From Planctomycetaceae bacterium (GTDB lineage Bacteria; Planctomycetota; Planctomycetia; Pirellulales; Thermoguttaceae): DNA of 5,883 bases. The position numbers and the translations under genes are program-made. The stretch covers positions 1 to 5,883 of the forward strand of contig JAITST010000131.1 of assembly GCA_031287585.1 (NCBI GenBank). The letters run 5' to 3'. Positions 1 through 5,176 of this stretch are shown here, one piece after another. Numbering within the stretch: the first letter of the stretch is position 1; each line of letters starts with the position of its first letter. The notes beneath the pieces are model-generated. The model made no database searches. It saw nothing but the letters and a program-made list of their open reading frames with translations, and was not told the DNA's origin.

Positions 1-135
1 TCCCAAAGAAAACCGCAGTTTCAAGTATTGATTGGCTCCGTTGATGACTGCCGTATCGTATCCGAACAGCAACCCGAACATACCGGCAATACCGATTAAC
101 GGAAGCAAACGAAATGTAGGTGGAATGTTTTTCAT
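1..135 (-). CDS. MFS sugar porter (XylE/GLUT type), N-terminal fragment
   Basis: This is the first 45 codons of a gene that continues beyond the left edge. The translation begins MKNIPPTFRLLPLIGIAG and then contains GLLFGYDTAVINGANQYL. That segment is the transmembrane-helix-1 signature of the sugar porter family of the major facilitator superfamily; E. coli XylE has GGLLFGYDTAVISG at the same place. The Asp of GYD corresponds to the XylE helix-1 Asp linked to proton coupling. Residues 10-28 are hydrophobic, as expected for an inner-membrane helix. The family imports monosaccharides, commonly by proton symport; which sugar cannot be read from this fragment. The ATG at 133-135 is chosen because it gives the usual short cytoplasmic N-terminus before helix 1; no good Shine-Dalgarno precedes it. 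It lies 141 bp downstream of the mannosidase gene on the same strand, which suggests uptake of sugar released by that enzyme. Confidence 0.85.
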   Translation of the reverse strand, partial: MKNIPPTFRLLPLIGIAGMFGLLFGYDTAVINGANQYLKLRFSLG

Positions 136-157
136 CGTGTTATCCAAACAAGTTGTA

Positions 158-187
158 AGTATATTACCAATCGCGGCGCAACCGCAA
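158..187 (-). promoter_or_regulatory. weak candidate promoter for the sugar porter
   Basis: On the minus strand a -35-like TTGCGG (182-187) is separated by 18 bp from a good -10 box TATACT (158-163). Transcription would start roughly 15-20 nt before the transporter ATG. The -35 match is poor, so the transporter may instead depend on read-through from the mannosidase gene. This is inference from box matching only. Confidence 0.25.
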
Positions 188-241
188 CCCAAAATGTTGT
201 TTGTGAATTTATTGGGTTGTCGGGATTGAGCCGCGAGACAA

Positions 242-265
242 AATGTAGAAACGTTACATTAACGT
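242..265. repeat. overlapping inverted repeats between mannosidase and transporter
   Basis: Two small palindromes overlap here. AATGTA (242-247) and TACATT (255-260) are perfect complements separated by 7 bp. ACGTTA (251-256) and TAACGT (260-265) are perfect complements separated by 3 bp. The second could form a hairpin about 11 nt after the mannosidase stop codon; it is AT-rich and has no proper U-tract, so it would be a weak terminator at best. The first uses exactly the half-sites of the palindrome in the mannosidase promoter, so it could be a second binding site or a degenerate one. Confidence 0.4.
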
Positions 266-276
266 CTCCACAAAAA

Positions 277-3200
277 CTATTCCACCCTCACGGTCAGTAC
301 TTCAAACGGCGCAAGGTCGATGCCGTTCAGAGCGTCCCCTTTTTCTTCCAGCGGATTCGACTTGAATACTTTTTTGTACGGTTCGGTTGGCGCAATCTTT
401 GTCGCCTGAATTTGCCGCGTCGGATTGAATAACCGCACCAACAACGCCCCGCTGCCGTCCCGTGCCGGACGGACTCCTGTTGCAATCACGTTGCCTTCGT
501 TTTCCAGCGTGAACAAACTACCGGCAGTTGACACCGCCGTTTCGCTCGCCGGCAACGCTACTATCGGTTGATGTACCTGCCGGGCAAACCGCTGGGCAAT
601 GCCGTTGTCAAATTTGTTCTTGTTATACGCCCAAACCCAGTATTCAAACCGCAACTCACCTTCTTGGTCGGCTTTATAATTCGTCTCCCAGTGATTGTTG
701 CACACCCAAGAATAAAGCGTGCCGCCGGGCTGTCCCTCCGGGAATTTCTCCCGCCACTGATCCCAACTCCACGCTCCGGTGAACAAAATCGGAGCGAATT
801 GCACCATATTGGCATCAACCGTAACCCAATTCACACCGCACTCTTCGTTTGCCAGCGAACAGTATCGCTGCACCGGATAATAATTTCGGTTTGCCCCCGG
901 CAGTTGGTCTTTCTCAACTTCGGCGAGCGCAAACGGCGAATCGACATACCATTTGCCGTTCGGAACATTGAACGGGAAACCAAAAAACATTCCTTCCGGC
1001 TTCCGCTCCTTTTTCTTGTCAATAAGATTGACAATGCGGACTTTATCGTTGTCGGCAAAGAGCGTGATTTGCCGCTTGAACGATTTGAACGACGGCGATT
1101 CAGGGACTTCGACCAACACCGACGCGGCTAATGGACCATTCGCAACAATGGTGAGTTTTGCGCTGGGTTGAAGGCGTTCCCGATTTTTTTCGGCATCCCG
1201 ACCGATGATGTACAAATAATCGTCTAAACCGCTGTTGCCGTCGCCGCCTTCTTTGACAAAGTTATGGTCGCTGCCCGCGAGTTTGAGCGATTTAATCGCA
1301 CCGGTCTGCGTGTCAATGACGAGATGAACCCTGTTGTTTTTCATTTCGCCGGTTTCAGTGTTGATACGGAACACGCCGGTTTTTTCCTCCGGTTCTTTGC
1401 CGGACGGTTTCAAACGAAGCGTTCCCAATGCCGGTACAGACGGTGCGTTGCTGCCCCATCCCAAATCGGCATATATCGACGCATTTTTGCCGTCGGGGTC
1501 AGGCACGTACTGAAACGTAACCGGTTTGCCGTCGTCCGTTTGATACATTTTGACATTATTCCCCCACGCACTTTCGAGATTAGAAACTTTCTCGCTGTCG
1601 ATGAGACCGAGGAATACGACACCATTGCGTTGCCGGGTCAATGTATTGACGAAAAGAAGCGGCGAACTGTCGCCTTGAAGCGGAAGAAACGATGCTGTTA
1701 ATTTTTTCGTTTGCGCCGCACCGTTTCGGGCGTAATTTTGTTTGTACTCATCTTGCGACTTTGCAAAATCGCCGTCAGGTTTGCTAATGCTGTTGTGCGC
1801 CCCCCAAGTATGCTCGTCATACATAATCAAGTTCGTCCAAGCCGCGTCAAAATCATCCTTCGGATACTTCTTCGCTCCGAACATTGCAAAAAGCGTTTCG
1901 GCTTGAACCAACTGTTCCTTTGCCCGCCGATTGATCGACGTGGCTTTGGCGGTGCTTGCCGCTCCGTCTTCCCAATAACCGGTGATGTCGCCGCGAAGCG
2001 TCGGCAATTTGTCGCCGTATTTCTTTTCGAGCAAGCGCATCACGTCGGAATTTCTCGCAACAATCAATTTCGGATACAGATACTTTTCGTTCCACGCTTT
2101 CACGGAATCGGACACCGCCCGATTCGGACGACCGTTGTCCGCTTCGATCCCGTAGCGGAACATCACGAGGTCGTCAAAGAGAAAAGTCCGTCCGTTTTTC
2201 AAATCGAAGTTTGCCCGCTTTTGTTCCCCCCAAGACGTAGTTGGCTTGCCGGATAACAAGTCGAAAATGGTCTTCTCTTGAATGAGTGAGCCGACAGGTT
2301 GACCGTGCCATTGCGAATAACCCGTGCTGAGAATCCAACAGAGAATTCTGTCTTTGCCGTTCGGTGCCTCCCACCAAAATGGTTTGTCGCCGAGCGTAAA
2401 GAGCCGACCAACCCGATGCCCGTTGTTCGGTCCCGCCGTCATATATTTGATACCGTTTTGTGCCATTGCCGTAACAAGTCCCCAAGTGTAGCCCGGTACG
2501 TCGGTTTGCATAATGGAATCCAGCACGATACCGTTTTCTTTGCAGAACCGGACGCTGCTGCCGAAAAGTTCGATGAGTTCCTCTTCGTTATACATACCGG
2601 TCATCGCTTGGGCATAAAGTCCGTCGATGTGCATGTCGCGGTTCTTTGCCGCTTTGATAAACGCTTCCTTTTCGGTTGGCGCGGCTTCTTTCAAAAACTG
2701 GTCAACCGCCCACATTCCTTCGGGATGAAATTTGAACTTCGCCTCTTCGGGATAGTCCTTTGTTTCGTCAATATATTTCAGAGCGTCACGAATCGACTGC
2801 ACTTGCCGTTTGAGAACATCTTGCTGCGTGTGCGTGTAGCCGATGTCGAGATGTGTTTGATGAACGAGATACACTTCCCACTTACGCTCCGGCGGGAGGG
2901 TGAATTTGACCGGTTCCGCTACGGGTTTGCTCCCAATAGTCAAACTTATGGTACAGTCAATACTCTGCTTCAACTGTTCCTCGTCCATCGGTAGATCAAT
3001 TTCGCCGGACTCGGTCAATTTCTGGGCAACTTTCATTTCACCTACCTGCACTTCTACCATCGTGCCGTCTTGAACCGGTCTGCCATCGAGTTCGATGCGA
3101 ATTTTTCGGATGGGTATGTTTTCTGCCCCATTTTTTGCGTACATCTTCCCGCGAAAAATACCGGGAACGGGTGTTACGGTGAACGATTTAATCTTGCCGT

Positions 3201-3765
3201 CATCGGTTCGGAATTTCAGCGAATCGAAAACGAACCACGAACCGACGGAGTTTTTAATCGACAGAGTGTTACCGGTCTTTTTTAGGACATTAAAAGGAAA
3301 AAATGCCCGATACGTTTTCCATTCGGCACCATCGGCTGTTTGGAGAAGTTTGTCGCCGGTTTTACCTCGTTCGGTTTGAATGGTCTGTTTCGTGCCGTTG
3401 AGTTCAATTTCGAGCAGTGGGGCGGATCCTCCCTGACCGATACCTGTGATTTCGAGAACGCAGACGGGTTCTTGCGGCAAATCGGCAGGCAGGTCGAACG
3501 GAATGATAATCGAATGGGACTTCGCGCCAGCCCAACTATCTTGACGACCGGGCAGAATCCACGGAAATTCTTTGGCATCGAAACTCGCAACCGAAATGTT
3601 GCCGGGAAATTTCTTGGCAACGGTTGCGTAATCCTTCGCGGCGAAAAACTCGCCGTAAGAATTGTCCTGCGTTCCGAGCGACCAAATATCGGCGGAAAAC
3701 GCACTGTTGATACTTAAACTTAAAAGGACAAACAACACAAATAGGGAAATCGAAGTTGATTTCAT
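277..3765 (-). CDS. secreted glycoside hydrolase family 38 alpha-mannosidase
   Basis: The protein has 1162 residues. Residues 1-24 are a signal peptide (basic start, hydrophobic LFVLFVLLSLSI, likely cleavage after SAFS before ADIW), so it acts in the periplasm or outside the cell. Residues about 25-190 look like a beta-sandwich resembling the carbohydrate-binding-like domain of rhamnogalacturonan lyases (DIWSLGTQDNSYGEF, then NTLSI and FVFDSLKF). The GH38 catalytic domain starts near 296 with HQTHLDIGYTHT; His305 and Asp307 match the H-x-D zinc ligands. Asp422 in QTDVPGYTWG is the likely nucleophile. YDEHTWGAH (649-657) probably supplies the last zinc-ligand His. The helical middle domain (about 595-690, GYWEDGAAST) and a large C-terminal beta-sandwich (about 700-1160) follow. 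GH38 enzymes remove alpha-linked mannose with retention of configuration, using Zn or another divalent metal. The length is slightly above usual because of the N-terminal domain. The start is fixed by the signal peptide and by GAGGAG 6 nt upstream. The family is secure; exact linkage and substrate are not. Confidence 0.9.
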   Translation of the reverse strand: MKSTSISLFVLFVLLSLSINSAFSADIWSLGTQDNSYGEFFAAKDYATVAKKFPGNISVASFDAKEFPWILPGRQDSWAGAKSHSIIIPFDLPADLPQEPVCVLEITGIGQGGSAPLLEIELNGTKQTIQTERGKTGDKLLQTADGAEWKTYRAFFPFNVLKKTGNTLSIKNSVGSWFVFDSLKFRTDDGKIKSFTVTPVPGIFRGKMYAKNGAENIPIRKIRIELDGRPVQDGTMVEVQVGEMKVAQKLTESGEIDLPMDEEQLKQSIDCTISLTIGSKPVAEPVKFTLPPERKWEVYLVHQTHLDIGYTHTQQDVLKRQVQSIRDALKYIDETKDYPEEAKFKFHPEGMWAVDQFLKEAAPTEKEAFIKAAKNRDMHIDGLYAQAMTGMYNEEELIELFGSSVRFCKENGIVLDSIMQTDVPGYTWGLVTAMAQNGIKYMTAGPNNGHRVGRLFTLGDKPFWWEAPNGKDRILCWILSTGYSQWHGQPVGSLIQEKTIFDLLSGKPTTSWGEQKRANFDLKNGRTFLFDDLVMFRYGIEADNGRPNRAVSDSVKAWNEKYLYPKLIVARNSDVMRLLEKKYGDKLPTLRGDITGYWEDGAASTAKATSINRRAKEQLVQAETLFAMFGAKKYPKDDFDAAWTNLIMYDEHTWGAHNSISKPDGDFAKSQDEYKQNYARNGAAQTKKLTASFLPLQGDSSPLLFVNTLTRQRNGVVFLGLIDSEKVSNLESAWGNNVKMYQTDDGKPVTFQYVPDPDGKNASIYADLGWGSNAPSVPALGTLRLKPSGKEPEEKTGVFRINTETGEMKNNRVHLVIDTQTGAIKSLKLAGSDHNFVKEGGDGNSGLDDYLYIIGRDAEKNRERLQPSAKLTIVANGPLAASVLVEVPESPSFKSFKRQITLFADNDKVRIVNLIDKKKERKPEGMFFGFPFNVPNGKWYVDSPFALAEVEKDQLPGANRNYYPVQRYCSLANEECGVNWVTVDANMVQFAPILFTGAWSWDQWREKFPEGQPGGTLYSWVCNNHWETNYKADQEGELRFEYWVWAYNKNKFDNGIAQRFARQVHQPIVALPASETAVSTAGSLFTLENEGNVIATGVRPARDGSGALLVRLFNPTRQIQATKIAPTEPYKKVFKSNPLEEKGDALNGIDLAPFEVLTVRVE

Positions 3766-3771
3766 TTGACG

Positions 3772-3777
3772 CTCCTC
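3772..3777 (-). promoter_or_regulatory. Shine-Dalgarno of the mannosidase gene
   Basis: Read on the minus strand, GAGGAG lies 6 nt before the ATG at 3763-3765. It is a near-ideal ribosome binding site and supports that start over any in-frame alternative. Confidence 0.8.
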
Positions 3778-3852
3778 GTTGAAAATTGGTTAGGTGTTTG
3801 GGAATTTGCGAACCGTTCACAAACCTCAAGTGATAAATATGGCGACTCATCG

Positions 3853-3878
3853 TTCACGTCTTCAACGCTTAACGTGAA
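3853..3878 (-). other. hairpin in the mannosidase 5' leader
   Basis: TTCACGT (3853-3859) and ACGTGAA (3872-3878) are perfect 7-bp complements around a 12-nt loop. They lie in the roughly 155-nt untranslated leader between the predicted transcription start (near 3920) and the ATG. The structure is far from the Shine-Dalgarno, so it would more likely affect mRNA stability or serve as a DNA site than block translation. No known riboswitch fold was recognised. Confidence 0.4.
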
Positions 3879-3912
3879 AACATAAACGAATAACTAAATT
3901 GACATTTTACGC

Positions 3913-3926
3913 AATGTACGTACATT
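3913..3926. promoter_or_regulatory. palindromic operator over the mannosidase transcription start
   Basis: AATGTACGTACATT is a perfect 14-bp palindrome. It directly abuts the -10 box (3927-3932) and covers the expected +1 near 3920, the classic position for a repressor that blocks open-complex formation. The TGTACGTACA core resembles operators of AraR-type regulators (GntR-family DNA-binding domain joined to a LacI-like sugar sensor), and LacI-family sites also often have a central CG. The symmetry and position are seen directly; the regulator family is inferred, and no regulator gene lies in the window. The natural expectation is induction by a sugar. Confidence 0.7.
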
Positions 3927-3955
3927 ATGATACACCACTCGGCAAATTCTGTCAA
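3927..3955 (-). promoter_or_regulatory. sigma70-type promoter of the mannosidase gene
   Basis: On the minus strand there is a perfect -35 hexamer TTGACA (3950-3955), a 17-bp spacer and a -10 hexamer TATCAT (3927-3932, five of six consensus bases). The predicted start is near 3920, giving a leader of about 155 nt. It is the best-matching promoter in the window and points straight at the mannosidase. Its strength with an operator on top suggests a gene that is repressed by default and strongly induced. Confidence 0.75.
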
Positions 3956-3961
3956 GTAACA

Positions 3962-3980
3962 AATTTCAAAGAATTTCAAA
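3962..3980. repeat. tandem AATTTCAAA direct repeat upstream of the promoter
   Basis: AATTTCAAA occurs at 3962-3970 and again at 3972-3980, a 10-bp period, so both copies face the same side of the helix. They begin 7 bp upstream of the -35 box. They could be UP-element-like AT-rich contacts for the RNA polymerase alpha subunit, or a pair of half-sites for an activator. The sequence shows only the repeat and its position. Confidence 0.4.
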
Positions 3981-4020
3981 TGGGTGGAGAATATACTATT
4001 GGGAATCTCTAAAAACTCTT

Positions 4021-4055
4021 TTTTAGCGTGGAGGACACAAAGAGTCACGGAGGAG
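4021..4055. repeat. degenerate GGAGGACAC-type intergenic repeat, left arm
   Basis: The stretch reads TTTTAGCGTGGAGGACAC followed by AAAGAGTCACGGAGGAG, a run of near-repeats of ACGGAGGA/GAG units. Its reverse complement resembles the CTCTGCG repeat at 5146-5176; the ends align as CTCCACG-CTAAAA against CTCTGCGGTTAAAA. Purine-rich repeats of this style, with a TTAA-like end, occur scattered between genes of many environmental bacterial genomes; their function is not known to me. It lies 15 bp outside the left target duplication of the IS. Confidence 0.45.
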
Positions 4056-4069
4056 TATTTTTTTGTAAC

Positions 4070-4073
4070 TTAT
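4070..4073. repeat. left target-site duplication TTAT
   Basis: TTAT immediately precedes the left inverted repeat and is repeated immediately after the right one (5103-5106). A 4-bp duplication centred on TA fits IS5-family insertion. Confidence 0.7.
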
Positions 4074-4089
4074 GGGTACCTCTAATAAC
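4074..4089. repeat. left terminal inverted repeat of the IS
   Basis: GGGTACCTCTAATAAC matches the reverse complement of 5087-5102 at 15 of 16 positions; the only difference is T/C at the fourth base. It marks the transposase-distal end of the element. Confidence 0.85.
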
Positions 4090-4100
4090 ACTAAATTTTA

Positions 4101-4139
4101 CCCCCTCCCCAAAAAAATACGCAATAGGGGGGATTTTTT
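4101..4139 (+). terminator. possible intrinsic terminator inside the left IS end
   Basis: CCCCCT (4101-4106) can pair with AGGGGG (4126-4131), or TCCCC (4106-4110) with GGGGA (4129-4133). The second pairing is directly followed by six T residues (4134-4139) on the plus strand. The loops of 18-19 nt are long. The orientation would stop plus-strand transcription entering the IS from the mannosidase side. No gene needs it, so the assignment is weak. Confidence 0.3.
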
Positions 4140-4170
4140 CACACATTTCGGTTGCTGGTATTCTATTTTT

Positions 4171-4208
4171 CTCCGTTTTGACGGCTGTTTTGTGCCGTCC
4201 AAACGGAG
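4171..4208. repeat. strong long-stem hairpin near the left IS end
   Basis: CTCCGTTTTGACGGC (4171-4185) pairs with GCCGTCCAAACGGAG (4194-4208) at 14 of 15 positions around the 8-nt loop TGTTTTGT. It is the strongest short hairpin in the window. Neither strand has a T-run on the downstream side, so it is not a standard intrinsic terminator. It lies just beyond the conserved C-terminus of the transposase reading frame, where a stop codon would be expected. It may be a separate small palindromic insertion or part of the IS end. Confidence 0.65.
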
Positions 4209-4212
4209 TATC

Positions 4213-5009
4213 TCCCCGATAATCCACTCTGCCCAACTTTTTCAAACTCAAATAGCGGCTGATATTACTGCCTAAATTCCTCATACCTATCCAGAATTTC
4301 GCCCTCGCAAAGCCGATGCTTCGCAGCGTCTCGTCTTTCATCCGCATCTTTTGTTCCCAAAAACGTGTTCGATTCGGCAGCGTACCTTACTTTTTGTACG
4401 ATTATTCTCTTTCTGCTCCTCCGTAAGCGGTTTGTTACGATAACCCTTCTCACATATCAACGCCGTCGTCACGCCGTAACTCCAAATCAACTTCCAAACC
4501 GCATCAACCCGCGGATGGTCTTTATACCGTTCGCACGTTGAATTTTGCCTTTTGGTTATAGTTGCGAGCAGCGAGTATTGTTTGCACTTTACAAACCAAC
4601 ACAGCAGGAAATAAATACTCGCAACTCGCCACTCACTACTCGCTCTCGTTCAAGTGTGTTCGGTATAATCACAATAAGATTTCCTGCCGCCCGCAAAGCG
4701 TTTCAAGAAGCGGAAGGCGATACTGTATTTTCCGCGTCGTCAGGTCTGACCGCCGCTTGCTTACTCGGTCATCTCGTCGGAGAGCTTGTATTGTGATTTG
4801 AGGACGATGATTTTGAACATGAGGACGACATCGAAGGACGGTCGTCCGCCGTTGGGGTGTTCTTTTCGCAGCACAGAAAGAAGGGGACGAAAGCCCTGTC
4901 AATCAAACACTGCCCAATCGACATCGGCGGCGAGACGTTTGAGAAAACTGTTGAGTTGGTAGAGTTTGTCGGTGTTCGTTTCGGGGGAAATTAAATTTGC
5001 TTGCATCAT
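4213..5009 (-). pseudogene. IS5-family DDE transposase, multiply disrupted
   Basis: The start is ATG ATG at 5009/5006, giving MQANLISPETNTDKLYQL and then DVDWAVFD, an in-frame TGA, and FRPLLSVLRK, GGRPSFDVVLMFKIIVLKSQ and YKLSDEMTE followed by TAA. This is the usual IS5 N-terminus (DWE.FRPLL, DVVLMFKILVLQ.LYNLSDEQTE). The centre is lost or scrambled between about 4720 and 4530. The reading resumes with YKDHPRVDAVWKLIWSYGVTTA, which is joined directly to LICEKGYRNKPLTEEQKE, apparently skipping the segment with the second catalytic Asp. RCRIEHVFG keeps the catalytic Glu of the DDE triad. A frameshift then leads to KDETLRSIGFARAKFWIGMR and ISRYLSLKKL, the C-terminal signature. After that the frame stays open through the IS end to about 4045, so the original stop is missing. 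It cannot make an active transposase. The C-terminal boundary given is approximate. Confidence 0.85.
4564..4648. repeat. inverted GCGAG-repeat insertion inside the transposase remnant
   Basis: GCGAGCAGCGAGTATT (4564-4579) pairs with AATACTCGCAACTCGC (4614-4629) at 14 of 16 positions across a 34-nt spacer. The right arm continues into repeated CTCGC/CACTCACTACTCGC units up to about 4648. The stretch is not transposase-like in any frame and sits where the central transposase region should be. It resembles dispersed GAGTAGCGAGTAG-type intergenic repeats and is probably a small nested element that helped break the gene. Confidence 0.5.
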
Positions 5010-5012
5010 ATT

Positions 5013-5035
5013 ATCTTATCATTGAAAAATAAGAT
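5013..5035 (-). other. hairpin just upstream of the transposase start
   Basis: ATCTTAT (5013-5019) and ATAAGAT (5029-5035) are perfect complements around a 9-nt loop and lie 3 nt before the first transposase ATG on the minus strand. In the transcript the structure would cover the ribosome binding region, a common way for insertion sequences to keep transposase synthesis low. That role is inferred; the gene is now broken. Confidence 0.4.
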
Positions 5036-5057
5036 TGATAAAATTAAAAACTACTTC

Positions 5058-5086
5058 ATTATAGAAATTGTCAAACAGCCCGGCAA
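5058..5086 (-). promoter_or_regulatory. transposase promoter of the IS
   Basis: On the minus strand a -35-like TTGCCG (5081-5086, four of six) and a perfect -10 TATAAT (5058-5063) are separated by 17 bp. The -35 box directly adjoins the right inverted repeat (5087-5102), the typical layout for an IS. Its direction is toward the transposase remnant and, beyond that, toward the mannosidase gene, so read-through could reach the mannosidase control region. Confidence 0.6.
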
Positions 5087-5102
5087 GTTATTAGAGGTGC
5101 CC
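5087..5102. repeat. right terminal inverted repeat of the IS
   Basis: GTTATTAGAGGTGCCC is the partner of 4074-4089 (15 of 16 matching) and marks the transposase-proximal end. Confidence 0.85.
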
Positions 5103-5106
5103 TTAT
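5103..5106. repeat. right target-site duplication TTAT
   Basis: TTAT directly follows the right inverted repeat and matches the four bases before the left one (4070-4073). Because both copies are present, no rearrangement between the IS ends and the flanks needs to be assumed. Confidence 0.7.
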
Positions 5107-5145
5107 CCTATTATAAATCATTACAAAAGATTTTCAAAATAAAAT

Positions 5146-5176
5146 CTCTGCGTTTCTCTGAACTCTGCGGTTAAAA
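5146..5176. repeat. degenerate CTCTGCG-type intergenic repeat, right arm
   Basis: CTCTG occurs three times (5146, 5156, 5163) in a run ending CTCTGCGGTTAAAA. It is inversely related to the purine-rich run at 4021-4055 on the far side of the IS. Without the IS, the two arms would be about 90 bp apart in inverted orientation and could form one long imperfect hairpin. Its function is unknown. Confidence 0.5.

Larger units (their letters stand above)
4074..5102 (-). mobile_element. decayed IS5-family insertion sequence, 1029 bp
   Basis: The element is bounded by terminal inverted repeats GGGTACCTCTAATAAC (4074-4089) and, read on the other strand, GGGCACCTCTAATAAC (5087-5102). These match at 15 of 16 positions. 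TTAT flanks both ends as a target duplication. Inside, on the minus strand, are recognisable N- and C-terminal pieces of an IS5-family DDE transposase, and a promoter next to the right end. Intact elements of this family are commonly 1.1-1.3 kb with a single transposase of about 300-350 residues. This copy is shortened and its gene is broken, so it cannot move by itself, although the well-kept ends could still be acted on by a transposase supplied elsewhere. It lies upstream of the mannosidase promoter; its left end is 119 bp from the -35 box. The family is sure, the subgroup is not. Confidence 0.88.

Noticed and set aside
2299..2994. A 231-codon open frame on the plus strand.
   Set aside because: It lies wholly antisense to the mannosidase gene and its translation has no recognisable domain. 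Like the other plus-strand frames at 568-1131, 1264-1701 and 1711-2256, it is a shadow of that gene.
3536..3850. A minus-strand frame beginning in the mannosidase leader (MSRHIYHLRFVNGSQ) and overlapping its coding region.
   Set aside because: It has no good ribosome binding site, crosses the mannosidase Shine-Dalgarno and start in another frame, and the translation matches nothing known. An attenuation-type leader peptide is not supported.
4045..4347. A 100-codon minus-strand frame taken as an independent gene.
   Set aside because: Its first 45 codons are the frameshifted C-terminus of the IS5 transposase. The rest is read-through over the hairpin, the IS end and flanking DNA.
4021..5176. 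The repeats around and inside the IS as a CRISPR array.
   Set aside because: The units are short, degenerate and inverted, with no regular spacing or unique spacers and no cas genes nearby.
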